Assembly (NCBI GenBank): GCA_900759665.1
Contig: CAAEWE010000064.1
Coordinates: 43,213 to 107,212 of the forward strand
Direction: 5' to 3'
Length of the DNA stretch: 64,000 nt
Source of the DNA: Lachnospiraceae bacterium
Lineage (GTDB): Bacteria; Bacillota; Clostridia; Lachnospirales; Lachnospiraceae
Part shown: positions 35,643-44,643 of the stretch, in pieces
Numbering within the stretch: the stretch's first letter is position 1
How the letters are laid out: the number at the start of each line of letters is the position of its first letter
Notes under the pieces: model-generated
Databases searched by the model: none
Told to the model about the DNA's origin: nothing
What the model saw: only the letters and a program-made list of their open reading frames with translations
Made by a program: the position numbers and the translations under genes

Positions 35643-35681
35643 AAAACTTTCCACACCTGATTATTCGGTGTGGAAAGTTTT
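35643..35681. terminator. Terminator after the 1638-residue surface protein gene
   Basis: A 15-bp stem (35643-35657 with 35667-35681; arms AAAACTTTCCACACC and complement) lies two bases after the stop at 35684. The minus side ends in TTTTAG and the plus side in TTTTT, so it can stop transcription in both directions. Confidence 0.88.
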
Positions 35682-35683
35682 TA

Positions 35684-38600
35684 TTAATGTTTTTTCCTTA
35701 CCTTCGGCTTCCTTGGGCAGCCTGCAAAGGCGTTTTTCGGAAGCTTCTGCTTCGGCCCGGTCAGAATGACCACCTTTAAAGATCTGCAGTTTGCAAAGGT
35801 TTTCTTGCCGATCACGGAAACTTTTCTGCCGATGGTGATCTTCTGCAGTTTTTTATAATCTTTGAAAGCTTTGTTGCCGATCTGTGTGATCTTAAACCTC
35901 TTTCCTTTAAAGGTCACGGTTTCCTTAATGGTTACTTTTTTGACCTTTTTGTCAACCGGACGCAGATACGCTGCTTTGCCGCCGGTGGCGGTCACCGAAA
36001 GGATCTTGTAATATGCCTTTGTCTTCACATCTTTAAAGACCTGTCCCTTGTAAAACGTCTGGGTAGCTGCAGGTGCTTTGGACGGGAAAACGGTGGTCTT
36101 TAGTGATGAGGATGCTGCTGCGGTAATACCGGATCCTCCTGAGGCGGACGGTGAAAGTGTCCCCGTGCTGCCCGGACGAAGAGTAGAGACCGGTATCGAA
36201 GAACCGGATGGCTGCTGCGTTCCGGCAGGACTCTGTGAGGAGGATGCCTGCGCATCGGAAGGTGCCGGAATCGGTGAATCCGGAACTGCGGACGCGTTGG
36301 TGTCCGGAGCCTTTGTCGGTTTTACCTTTGGGGTGGAGGACGGCTTTCCGGCTGGCTTTGCGGTTGGTGTTTTTGTCGGAACCGGTGACAGGGTACCGTC
36401 TGGAGTTTCACTCGGATCCGCAGATGGAGACGGCTCTGTATCTTCTTCCGGACTCTCCGGCAGTATCACATAATCCACATTATTGCTCGTGTATTTCTCC
36501 GTCTTGTCCGATTTTACAACATAATATAAACGTTCCGCACCCGTGTCTCCTGCTGTTTTGTTTTTATAAATAAAACTTGCAGAAACCTTCTCGCCCTGTT
36601 TCATGGTGCCCAGCTCCTGCGTTGACACCAACGTGCCTGTCTCTGAATCTTCATGAACCTCCAAAGTGGCATCTACTTCTACCGCTTCCTGATTTTCCAC
36701 AGTGACCGTCACACGCTTTCCGGCATCTGTGCTGTCCTCCGATACTGCCAGGGCAAGATCCGTATATCCGGCGTCCATTGTAAAGCTGTTGTTCGAAGTA
36801 TTCCAGTCTCCATCCACCTGAACAGAAACCTCCACTTCTCTGCTCTCCACCTGATCCGGCACCGTATACGGGACCTCCAGCAGCCTGCTTTCTCCCGGCA
36901 GAATAACAGCACTTCCCGATGTTACCTGTCCATCGGCTTCTACGGAATAATTCCGGATTTTTTCGGTACCATTATTCCGGACTCCCACATACAAAGTCGT
37001 GTTTTGTCCGGGAACTTCCGTGCCGTCCTTCAGATACGCATTCACAATCTCCACATCCGGTGCTGTTTCTGCCTGCAGAGCATAGAGTGCTCCGGTATCG
37101 GCGGTACTTCCCTTGCGATAAATAAATTCCATATCTCCCTGTTCATTAAAATATCCGCTTGCCCGGAAAATATCTTCCCCGCTGTCTGTCAGAATAACCT
37201 GTGTCGTCCAGACATTTCTGTCCTCATCATACAGCAGAGCCGATAACTGATAGGTACCATCCTCCTGCGCTGACGAATAAACGATAGCTGTCTTTCCTTC
37301 ATTATTGGACACAACATCAAAATTTTCGGATATCTGATCCGAAATCTCCTTCGGAATCACGGTCTCCTCTCCCTGTTCATCCAGTATATGGTAACCATCC
37401 CCACTGTACCAGTAAAGAGCCGTTTTTCCAAAATACCTGGCATATTTAGGAGCACCATCGTAAACATTTTCCTCCGTAACACAGGTTACCGTTCCATCGG
37501 AAGAATAAACATAGATCTCCCGATCCTCCATTGTGGTCATATCACGGTCCGTGTCCACGCAGATGGCAGCCCTGACACCGTCCCCGTCCTCTGCCACATC
37601 ATAAGATACCGGGATTCCCTGAGTTACCGTAATTTCTTTGGAAATATTCTGCTGATCATGGGTTCCTTCCATAAATAAAATATTATTTCCGTCTGTCCCA
37701 AAAATGTCTGCCGCTGTATTTTTTAATCCGATCCGTGTCACATTTCCATCCTGATCGATCAGCGGGCGAACACTATTGTATGTTGTGTCTGCATCGGATG
37801 CCAGCGTATCAGAAGACACCTCAAACCGGGCCGTTTCCGGATTCCATACCGCATAACACAAGAAGCTGGAGGATAACGCATCTTCCATACTGCTGCTGTC
37901 ATCAACCGATGCATCATAATTCATCCAGGATACGGCAATCTTTCCATTTGCAGCCGTCAGGTACGGCAGCAGGTCTCCGGTCTCATCATCCTCAACGGCC
38001 TCCGGTTCACTCCACAGCGAAGTTTCCGGATCATATACGGTATATACCAGCTTAGTACGGTGTATCGTCTCTCTCTGTGCATCCTCTGTCAGAAATACCG
38101 CCATGGTTGTGCCACCTTCCGACACGAGAACCGGCTCCGTCAATTCCGAGGTACCAGTCTCCAGCAGTTGTTCTTTTAAGTTGTCTGCCGTACCAATTCC
38201 CTTGCGGAGCTTTTTATTCTTTTTATCTCCATACCATACCGTTGGCTCTGCCGTCTCCTCCGGCAGTTCATAGCTGTCCATGTCGTACATGGAGATCTGT
38301 CGTGAAGTCTTCTTTCCGGAAGCACCTCTTAAACCATTCACGTTTTTTTCATACAATACAAATTCCTTTTTGGCAAGTTCCTTCGAATATTGAAATCCCA
38401 GTACAGACGCCTTGAGGGAAAGGGATCCTGACAATTTTGCACTGGTCATTCCCTTTGGAACATTGATCTCCATCGGCATGCTCGCACTACCCTCTGCACC
38501 TACCGTGGCTACATATAACACACCGACACCGCCGCCGACACTTAAAGACGGCGAAATGGTCAGTTTATTGTCTCCCTGCAGTTTCTTCTCCTGATAATCA

Positions 38601-40600
38601 TAGGTTACACTGCCATCAAATTTCCCCTCTACCTTAAGACCCTCTTCCATATAAACAGGAATCGTTCCTATAAGATACTGCTGGGAAAAATTCGTTCCCA
38701 CATTCATGATCACCTGTATTCCACCTGTCAATGGCGTAGTTGTGTTATTGTTGCAATCTCCCTCCAGCCATCCATATCCGGTCAGCTTCATGGTCGCATT
38801 GGTGGTCCAAGAGGAAGTCAGGTTGCCTGAGGTCAGAATATCCTTCCACTGTGACATATTCAGATCATAAGGCTGGCTCTCACAAAACTCCTTCCATTTT
38901 GCCCACTCCTCATCCTTGAACACATCACCGGCACCATCTTTGCCGATATCCCTTCCAAGCATCATACGGATTTTTCCATCCTTGCAGGAACAGGATATTT
39001 TTAACTTTCCGATATCAAAAGCCAGTTTTGAGCCCTCCAGAAACGGAACCCCCTGCAGGTCCTCAGACTCTGCGGTATTGTTTAAAACCGGAAGATAGTC
39101 ATCACTGTCTTGTCCTGTGCTGTTCTCCGGAACCGTAATATATACCCATTCCGACTCACTCTCCGTCCCGTCTTTGGCTGCCATTTTGACATAGATCTTT
39201 CCCTTTCCCTGAAAAGATTTTCCGATATTTAACTGAAAAATACCATCTTCACTCTGAAAGCTTTTGCCGCCCTCCTGATATAAACAGTAATAATCCGGCG
39301 TTTTCCCATTCCATACACCACAGACACGAAACTTCACGGTATCAGAACTCAGAAACCTCTGTCCGCCGCATTTTTGGGCTACTTCATTGGAATAATATAC
39401 CACCGATGATACATATGGTGTCACATCATCCCCGCTTTTTAAACTTTTCATGGAAATACTTAATTGATTGGCGGCATAAACGCTGGTCACGTCGGGCGAT
39501 AAGATCGTTGTATAATATATGTAATCCCGGTATCCTTCCTTTTTGACCGTGATCTTCCGCATCATAGACGGCTCCGTCTGCGGATTCTCCATGGAGGCGG
39601 TTCCATCTGCATTGGTATACATGCTTCCCAGACCTTCCACGGAAATCTCCGCTCCCTCTACCGGTCCAAATGAGCCATAGGCATACACCGATGCAGTGAT
39701 CTTGGAGCTGTCGACCTTTTGTAATGGCTGTGGGGCGGAGGTTGACTGACTCCCTCCCTCGGAAGATACTGTCCCCGCATAGGACCAAAGATCAGAAGAG
39801 GAAAGATTTAAATGCAAAGCGGGCCGAACTGCGAGATTACCATAGTAGACACTATTGCTGCATAAGCCGTGGCCATCATAATCGACACCCGACGCATCAC
39901 TACTAAGGTAGCCCGGCGAGCGCAGCACCCACCAGTCGGCTCCGCCGACAGATCTCATTCCACCTTTACCGGCTGTATATGCCGTATTCGTGGAAACGCG
40001 TGTTTTACTGTATGTACGATAGTTACTGTTAAACCCATAGGAGGCATTGCTTGCCTCCGCAATGGATAACAGATACACCTGATCCATGGTATCATTGCCA
40101 CCTTCTGTGCCGTATTCCGGATTATCCTCATTAACTACATTGGTCTGTTTGATAGCATTCTGCTCTGCCGCCGTAAAAGCCGTGTCTATAAAATTACCAC
40201 TGCTGTAATCCGTATTCTCCACATTGGAAGAGGCACTATAGCCATTTAACCAGCTTCGCAGGGTACAGTTTTCCCAAGTAACACTTTTGTCTGATGTGTT
40301 ATATGGCCTGGCATCCAGATTCTGATCTGCCAGCAGAAAGGCATCGTCCCCGTCCACGGACAGGACACGCCATTTGATGGGATCTTTGGTGGTGCCTGTG
40401 GTATCACTCTGATAATAATTTCCAAAGTATACGCAGTCCCAAGTGGTGACACCGTTACTGTCTGTGACAGGATTCTTCAGCCCGTGATCTGCCGCCTGAG
40501 CTTTGCGGGGCATGGTCACTCCAGATTCCAGAGACAGGATCATTGCCAGTGTTGTAAGGATGGCGATGGACTTTCTTGTCTTTTTCATTTTGTGTTTCAT
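35684..40600 (-). CDS. Giant secreted multi-domain surface protein with C-terminal LRR_5 module
   Basis: A 1638-residue exported protein. A signal peptide ends near residue 37 (MPRKAQA|AD). Then come a DUF6273-like domain (about 40-275: VYFGNYYQ; PIKWRVLSVDGDDAFLLADQ; ENCTLRSWLNGY), a carboxypeptidase-regulatory-like beta sandwich (about 300-385), a large beta region, a repeat domain resembling a beta-propeller (about 790-1180), CARDB-like modules (about 1180-1370), a Pro/Thr/Ser-rich linker (about 1380-1500) and a basic BspA-type LRR_5 module at the C-terminus. No LPxTG or SLH motif is present. Function is probably adhesion or glycan/host interaction, but that is inferred. It is paralogous in layout to the protein at the right edge. 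Confidence 0.85.
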   Translation of the reverse strand: MKHKMKKTRKSIAILTTLAMILSLESGVTMPRKAQAADHGLKNPVTDSNGVTTWDCVYFGNYYQSDTTGTTKDPIKWRVLSVDGDDAFLLADQNLDARPYNTSDKSVTWENCTLRSWLNGYSASSNVENTDYSSGNFIDTAFTAAEQNAIKQTNVVNEDNPEYGTEGGNDTMDQVYLLSIAEASNASYGFNSNYRTYSKTRVSTNTAYTAGKGGMRSVGGADWWVLRSPGYLSSDASGVDYDGHGLCSNSVYYGNLAVRPALHLNLSSSDLWSYAGTVSSEGGSQSTSAPQPLQKVDSSKITASVYAYGSFGPVEGAEISVEGLGSMYTNADGTASMENPQTEPSMMRKITVKKEGYRDYIYYTTILSPDVTSVYAANQLSISMKSLKSGDDVTPYVSSVVYYSNEVAQKCGGQRFLSSDTVKFRVCGVWNGKTPDYYCLYQEGGKSFQSEDGIFQLNIGKSFQGKGKIYVKMAAKDGTESESEWVYITVPENSTGQDSDDYLPVLNNTAESEDLQGVPFLEGSKLAFDIGKLKISCSCKDGKIRMMLGRDIGKDGAGDVFKDEEWAKWKEFCESQPYDLNMSQWKDILTSGNLTSSWTTNATMKLTGYGWLEGDCNNNTTTPLTGGIQVIMNVGTNFSQQYLIGTIPVYMEEGLKVEGKFDGSVTYDYQEKKLQGDNKLTISPSLSVGGGVGVLYVATVGAEGSASMPMEINVPKGMTSAKLSGSLSLKASVLGFQYSKELAKKEFVLYEKNVNGLRGASGKKTSRQISMYDMDSYELPEETAEPTVWYGDKKNKKLRKGIGTADNLKEQLLETGTSELTEPVLVSEGGTTMAVFLTEDAQRETIHRTKLVYTVYDPETSLWSEPEAVEDDETGDLLPYLTAANGKIAVSWMNYDASVDDSSSMEDALSSSFLCYAVWNPETARFEVSSDTLASDADTTYNSVRPLIDQDGNVTRIGLKNTAADIFGTDGNNILFMEGTHDQQNISKEITVTQGIPVSYDVAEDGDGVRAAICVDTDRDMTTMEDREIYVYSSDGTVTCVTEENVYDGAPKYARYFGKTALYWYSGDGYHILDEQGEETVIPKEISDQISENFDVVSNNEGKTAIVYSSAQEDGTYQLSALLYDEDRNVWTTQVILTDSGEDIFRASGYFNEQGDMEFIYRKGSTADTGALYALQAETAPDVEIVNAYLKDGTEVPGQNTTLYVGVRNNGTEKIRNYSVEADGQVTSGSAVILPGESRLLEVPYTVPDQVESREVEVSVQVDGDWNTSNNSFTMDAGYTDLALAVSEDSTDAGKRVTVTVENQEAVEVDATLEVHEDSETGTLVSTQELGTMKQGEKVSASFIYKNKTAGDTGAERLYYVVKSDKTEKYTSNNVDYVILPESPEEDTEPSPSADPSETPDGTLSPVPTKTPTAKPAGKPSSTPKVKPTKAPDTNASAVPDSPIPAPSDAQASSSQSPAGTQQPSGSSIPVSTLRPGSTGTLSPSASGGSGITAAASSSLKTTVFPSKAPAATQTFYKGQVFKDVKTKAYYKILSVTATGGKAAYLRPVDKKVKKVTIKETVTFKGKRFKITQIGNKAFKDYKKLQKITIGRKVSVIGKKTFANCRSLKVVILTGPKQKLPKNAFAGCPRKPKVRKKH
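36100..36475 (-). repeat. Pro/Thr/Ser-rich linker coding repeat (first giant protein)
   Basis: DNA encoding about 125 residues rich in PTPK, PSS and KPT motifs (for example SPVPTKTPTAKPAGKPSSTP), a flexible wall-spanning linker between the CARDB region and the LRR module. It is degenerate rather than an exact tandem repeat. Confidence 0.7.
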
Positions 40601-40708
40601 TTTTTGGGTCCCCCTTTACCCTTTGTTTTCTAAGATTTCGTGATCTCCATGGATTCTTGTAAGATGTCATGATTTCAGAAGGAGATTCCCGTCTGTCAAT
40701 CATTTTTA

Positions 40709-40737
40709 AGTATAGTACATTCTGTGAACTGCTTCAA
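40709..40737 (-). promoter_or_regulatory. Candidate promoter of the first giant surface protein gene
   Basis: Minus strand TTGAAG (40737-40732), 17-base spacer, TATACT (40714-40709). It implies a 5' UTR of about 100 bases. Confidence 0.55.
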
Positions 40738-40781
40738 TACTGATAATGTAAAATATAAAATTCCATATTTAAAACGACCTT

Positions 40782-40819
40782 CAAACTCTATTGACCCCAC
40801 CGCCGCTATGTGATAAAGT
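40782..40819 (+). promoter_or_regulatory. Overlapping sigma-D-like and sigma-A-like promoters
   Basis: CAAA at 40782-40785, 16 bases, then GCCGCTAT at 40802-40809: seven of eight matches to the flagellar sigma-D/FliA -10 GCCGATAT and three of four to TAAA. Overlapping it is TTGACC (40791-40796), 17 bases, TAAAGT (40814-40819), a fair sigma-A promoter. Which one is used cannot be told from sequence. Confidence 0.45.
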
Positions 40820-40878
40820 ACAAACATAGAAAGGGACGCTTTTTCAGACAGCATCCCATCGGAAAGGAAGTCTTTTCT

Positions 40879-41298
40879 ATGATACAGTTAAATCGTGAAG
40901 CCGGTATTTCCAAGAAATACGACGGCACTTTGGATTATGGCATTGAAATGTACGATAATCTCCCATACCAGAGAAACAGTGATGTATGCAACGGCAGCAC
41001 CGTTGCTTTATATAGTGGTCATATTATTAAATATTATTTGTGTAATAATGAGGAGGATGCATATCCCATCAATAACCGGGATGACGAGATCCAGGCTATC
41101 CTTCGTCATGCCCGCGAGGAGGCCGAGAAACGTCAGACGGAGGATGCTGAACCCGAGGTCATTGGAGATCCTTCGGAGATTACCGATGAGCAGATCCAGG
41201 CACTGACCACCGATCAGTCCTCCGACAATGACGGTGCAGAGACGAAACCGGCCGGCACTCCGGAGGTTGTCAATCTCGATGATATTGAGGATTGGTAA
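40879..41298 (+). CDS. Small acidic protein of unknown function
   Basis: A 139-residue protein I do not recognise. The N-terminal half (about 1-60) looks folded: KKYDGTLDYGIEMYDNLPY and DVCNGSTVALYSGHIIKYYLCNN with two cysteines. The middle is a charged helix (IQAILRHAREEAEKR) and the C-terminal third is acidic, Asp/Glu/Thr-rich and ends VVNLDDIEDW. No signal peptide or membrane helix. The ATG at 40879 has GGAAAGGAAG eight bases upstream, so it is very likely expressed. It is one of only two plus-strand protein genes and has its own promoter and terminator. Confidence 0.8.
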   Translation: MIQLNREAGISKKYDGTLDYGIEMYDNLPYQRNSDVCNGSTVALYSGHIIKYYLCNNEEDAYPINNRDDEIQAILRHAREEAEKRQTEDAEPEVIGDPSEITDEQIQALTTDQSSDNDGAETKPAGTPEVVNLDDIEDW

Positions 41299-41331
41299 TT
41301 CAGACGGAAATGAAATCACGATGATAGAAAG

Positions 41332-41362
41332 CCCGCCCACATTCGGATGGAATGTGGGCGGG
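41332..41362. terminator. Bidirectional terminator between the unknown gene and the Rpn-type gene
   Basis: CCCGCCCACATT (41332-41343) and AATGTGGGCGGG (41351-41362), 12-bp GC-rich stem, seven-base loop, between the convergent stops at 41298 and 41384. U-tracts are short on both sides (TTTATG; CTTTCT). Confidence 0.75.
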
Positions 41363-41383
41363 TTTATGCTTCGCAAAGATAGT

Positions 41384-42364
41384 TTAAACCAGATACTCTC
41401 TAAATTTTTCTGTAGATATATTCATTTCTCTGGCCGCTACTTCCACGGAGATTTCTCCTGATCTGCATAAAGAAATTAAGATTCCTATTTTTCCTTCTTT
41501 ACGACCTCTTTCTTCGCCCTCCCGGATTCCAGCCTTGCGTCCTCTTTCTTCACCCTCCCGGATTCCCGCTTTTTTATGATCATCCCACGCTTTACACATA
41601 TTCGTCTCTCCTTCCGTTTCGTCAACTAATAATCCTAAGTTTACAAATTGATTTATGACATATACTGCTTCATTTTCCAGCTTCTGATATGACGGATTGG
41701 TATGGAGCAGCTGGTCCATACCGGTTTCGTCCCCGGCATATTTGAGGATCTCCAGCACTTCCCGTACGGAGGTATGGAACTGGTCGAAGCTCTCGATTTC
41801 CGACGGGGCGATCAGGTTCAGCTTATAGTCTGCGACATATTTAGCGATGTCGGAAAAGGGCTCATCCTTCTCTAACATGTCATGAAGGCTCCGGGGACCA
41901 TCCCAGACATCACTGCCCCAGTATATGGTAATCGTGACCACAGGGGTAAGTCTGTCACCCTTCCGGAAGCCGGATAAAAACTCGGCAGAGTTTTTCCAGT
42001 CCTTCTCCTGCCGGTGGCGGTTGGCGGCTTCGCTGATCTGCCCACTGTAGTTCAGGGCATCATAGAGCATGTTGCGCACCGGCATGGCGTAATGAATCTC
42101 GGACTGGTTCTCAATGCCAATGATCAGATAAGTACATTTCTCAGTTCTGCGGATCACGGCTCTTTTCAGGATATCACGCCATTTTTGAAGGGATATCTCC
42201 TTATGCGTCCTGCTTAAGAACTGAAGCAATTCCCGTGGAGCCTGCTCCTGCAGCATCTCCGGACGGATCCGCTGCTGTCCGTGATACAGATAATAGTTGC
42301 ATACGTCCGCAAATCTGCGGTTGTCCGCCAGAAATGTATTGGCGGCGTTGTCTTTTACTCCCAT
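41384..42364 (-). CDS. Rpn family PD-(D/E)XK nuclease-like protein
   Basis: About 326 residues. NRRFADVCNYYLYHG, LIIGIENQSEIHYAMPVRNMLYDAL and VVTITIYWGSDVWDGPRSL are the recognisable core of the Rpn/transposase_31-like group, a PD-(D/E)XK nuclease fold. Members are often associated with recombination and are copied many times per Lachnospiraceae genome. Near the C-terminus is a 12-residue tandem repeat, GIREGEERGRKA twice, followed by a helical tail. GGGAGG precedes the ATG at 42364. Nuclease activity is not demonstrated by sequence alone. Confidence 0.82.
   Translation of the reverse strand: MGVKDNAANTFLADNRRFADVCNYYLYHGQQRIRPEMLQEQAPRELLQFLSRTHKEISLQKWRDILKRAVIRRTEKCTYLIIGIENQSEIHYAMPVRNMLYDALNYSGQISEAANRHRQEKDWKNSAEFLSGFRKGDRLTPVVTITIYWGSDVWDGPRSLHDMLEKDEPFSDIAKYVADYKLNLIAPSEIESFDQFHTSVREVLEILKYAGDETGMDQLLHTNPSYQKLENEAVYVINQFVNLGLLVDETEGETNMCKAWDDHKKAGIREGEERGRKAGIREGEERGRKEGKIGILISLCRSGEISVEVAAREMNISTEKFREYLV
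41501..41572. repeat. 36-bp tandem duplication inside the Rpn-type gene
   Basis: Two consecutive 36-bp units (41501-41536 and 41537-41572) differ at a few positions and encode the repeated GIREGEERGRKA. In-frame unit number variation is plausible. Confidence 0.8.
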
Positions 42365-42836
42365 ATCGTTCCTCCCTTTCCTGTTCCATGAACCGGACGG
42401 GAAGGCGTATTCACACATGCATCACCCGGAAGTTCCTATATTTATCTACGTTTATCAACGCTATCGCTGTTTATCAACGACAGTATGAACTCCTGCTTTT
42501 CCTGCCCTGTTCTTGATTGTACAGTATCGTATTGTAATGATGTTGGCCCGGTAAAGCATGAAAAATTCCCAGATAATCTGATCTGTGAGAAATAAATATA
42601 TAGAACTTATGCTTTGCAAAGATGGTATCACTCCAGACATTTATATGTCAATATGACAATGACTCATTTGCGGCTTTTCTACATTATGCTGTATCGCATG
42701 GATGAATTTTTGTGACATTTTCAGGCAAATGCCGCCTGTCACACGGCAAGTGGCGAGTCAGAAACGGCACATTGGTAAAAGCGCCCAAATTGTTTTGTGA
42801 AAATTGTACAGATATATTTCGGAATTGCACCCATTT
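42365..42836. other. Gene-free stretch between the Rpn-type and panF genes
   Basis: No supported ORF. It contains three direct copies of a TTTATCNACG unit (42441-42450, 42451-42460, 42470-42479) and an inverted repeat TGTGACA/TGTCACA (42711-42717 and 42737-42743) with an inner CAGGC/GCCTG. The latter lies about 95 bases past the panF stop and may end that transcript, although no T-run follows. No confident promoter for the Rpn-type gene was recognised. Confidence 0.5.
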
Positions 42837-44324
42837 CTAAAAACACTGATCCAGAATATCCTGATCCAGTCCTTTTCTGCCTGTCACGGCACCGATCACA
42901 AAATACAGGACTGCTCCCACCAGAAGCCCCCATACTACTGCGTTCAGTCCGGCAACATGGATAAAATACGTCGCAAAGATATACATGGCAACGGCTCCGA
43001 TACTGCTGCACACCGCCGCCTGTTTTGTTCCCTTCTTCCAGAACAGGCCTCCCACCAATGGCCAGAAAAAGGTACACTCCAGACCGCCAAAGGCGAACAT
43101 ATTCAGCATAAAGATAATATCCGGCGAGTCAATGGTAAAAAATATCACAATAGCACCTAATATGATCGTCAGTATACCACTGGCCACCTTGACATGCTTC
43201 TGATAAGCTTCATTTTTTGCTGGATCATCCTTTACCACATAGTTTTTCCATAAATCCTTTACAATGGCCGCTGTGGCCAGGATCAAGAGAGAGTCTGCCG
43301 TTGACATGATCGCTGCCATAGGAGCCGCAAGGAAAATGGCGGCAATGCCGGATGGCATTATCTTCTGCACAATATAAGGAATAAAGTAATCGGATGTCGG
43401 AAGATTATCTGTATCAACCAGTGCCCCGGCCCAGGTTCCCGCCAGATGCATGCCCACAATGACAAAGCCACAGATCAGTGCGCCGATCCACATGGCACGA
43501 TGCAGGCTTTTGGTGTCCTTAAAGCCCATGGCACGCACCGCTGTCTGTGGAAGCCCCAATGTTCCAAAGCCAACGAGGATCCAGTAGCTGAGCAGTCCCC
43601 CGGGTGTATACTTCGAGAAAATATCATCATACACTCCCGGCAGATTAGCCGCAAGTCCAGCATCGATCGATGCCAGATTTCCACCGGCTTTCAACACAAA
43701 GAACAAAAACAAGAATGTTCCGATACACATGACGATTCCCTGAATGGTGTCCGTGATCACCACCGCACTGAAGCCTCCCACAGCCGTATATAAAACCACG
43801 ACCGTTCCAAAGATCAGAAGGGATGTCACATGATCCATTCCGGTAATGGACGAGATCAGCGTGGCACCGCCGGTAAACTGGCTGATCATCTGGGCAATAA
43901 AAAATACAATGAGTCCAAGACTTGTGATCACCACCAGTGCATCACTTTTATATCTTGCCTTAAAATAGCCCACCACCGTGACGGCTCCTGTCCTTCTGGA
44001 AACCAGAGCAAGCTTATTGCCCAGCACACCAAGCACCAGAAAGGTAACCGGAACCTGAATTGCTGCGATCCAGGTCTGCGCATAGCCATAGGTAAGACCA
44101 GCCGCGCCCGGTCCGGAGATAAAGGAGCTTGCCGAGGTGTAAGTTGCCATAATGGTCATTGCCAGAACGATGCCGTTCATATTCCTTCCACCGATAAAAT
44201 ATTTCTTCTCTGAGGAGGTATGCAGCTTCTTTTCCGCCTGTCTGCTGTAAACAAAGCTGACGATCACATTGAATAATAAATATCCAAGGAATACGGATAA
44301 AATGATCATCTGATTTTTACTCAT
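42837..44324 (-). CDS. panF: Sodium/pantothenate symporter PanF
   Basis: SSS-family transporter of about 495 residues with around 13 membrane helices. The sequence FIGGRNMNGIVLAMTIMATYTSASSF and GPGAAGLTYGYAQTWIA are typical of PanF, the Na+-driven pantothenate uptake system, as is PQTAVRAMGFKDTKSLHRAM. The gene downstream of yhdT and overlapping it by eight bases reproduces the yhdT-panF pair of other bacteria, which supports the substrate call. The ATG at 44324 has GAGGAGAG upstream. Confidence 0.88.
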   Translation of the reverse strand: MSKNQMIILSVFLGYLLFNVIVSFVYSRQAEKKLHTSSEKKYFIGGRNMNGIVLAMTIMATYTSASSFISGPGAAGLTYGYAQTWIAAIQVPVTFLVLGVLGNKLALVSRRTGAVTVVGYFKARYKSDALVVITSLGLIVFFIAQMISQFTGGATLISSITGMDHVTSLLIFGTVVVLYTAVGGFSAVVITDTIQGIVMCIGTFLFLFFVLKAGGNLASIDAGLAANLPGVYDDIFSKYTPGGLLSYWILVGFGTLGLPQTAVRAMGFKDTKSLHRAMWIGALICGFVIVGMHLAGTWAGALVDTDNLPTSDYFIPYIVQKIMPSGIAAIFLAAPMAAIMSTADSLLILATAAIVKDLWKNYVVKDDPAKNEAYQKHVKVASGILTIILGAIVIFFTIDSPDIIFMLNMFAFGGLECTFFWPLVGGLFWKKGTKQAAVCSSIGAVAMYIFATYFIHVAGLNAVVWGLLVGAVLYFVIGAVTGRKGLDQDILDQCF

Positions 44325-44595
44325 CGCCACTCTCCTCCTCATCATAATCAAAATCAATAAACACAAATTTCAGCAGCCAGAATACCCCGATCATGGCAAG
44401 AATCACCGTGCCAAGCACCGATACTACAAACCATGCCGGCATATGAAAGATCGTCCACCCGGTAGAATTCAGCAAAAAAGCAGTCAGTACATGCCACAAA
44501 AAGCAGATAAATACAACGAAAACCGTTGCTTTGATCTCTTTTAAGCACTGCTTATGTTTCTCTTCCTTTGTTAATTTTGTCATTTGGTCAACCAT
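44317..44595 (-). CDS. yhdT: YhdT family small membrane protein (DUF997)
   Basis: About 88-92 residues with two transmembrane helices: ATVFVVFICFLWHVLTAFLL and SVLGTVILAMIGVFWLLKFVF (read in part). Size, topology and overlap with panF identify it as YhdT, an accessory of unknown function for the pantothenate symporter. Start is either the ATG at 44595 or 44583; neither has a strong SD. Confidence 0.8.
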   Translation of the reverse strand: MVDQMTKLTKEEKHKQCLKEIKATVFVVFICFLWHVLTAFLLNSTGWTIFHMPAWFVVSVLGTVILAMIGVFWLLKFVFIDFDYDEEESGDE

Positions 44596-44643
44596 GCCTT
44601 TCTATTATCGATATCTGCATTATACAACAGATGTTTAAACTTC

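Noticed and set aside
36078..36473. Plus-strand open frame of 131 codons with Gly/Val/Glu repeats
   Set aside because: It is the reverse complement of the Pro/Thr-rich linker; repeat DNA is often open on both strands.
42441..42479. Three TTTATCNACG direct repeats as iterons or a CRISPR remnant
   Set aside because: Too short and irregularly spaced, with no rep or cas gene nearby.
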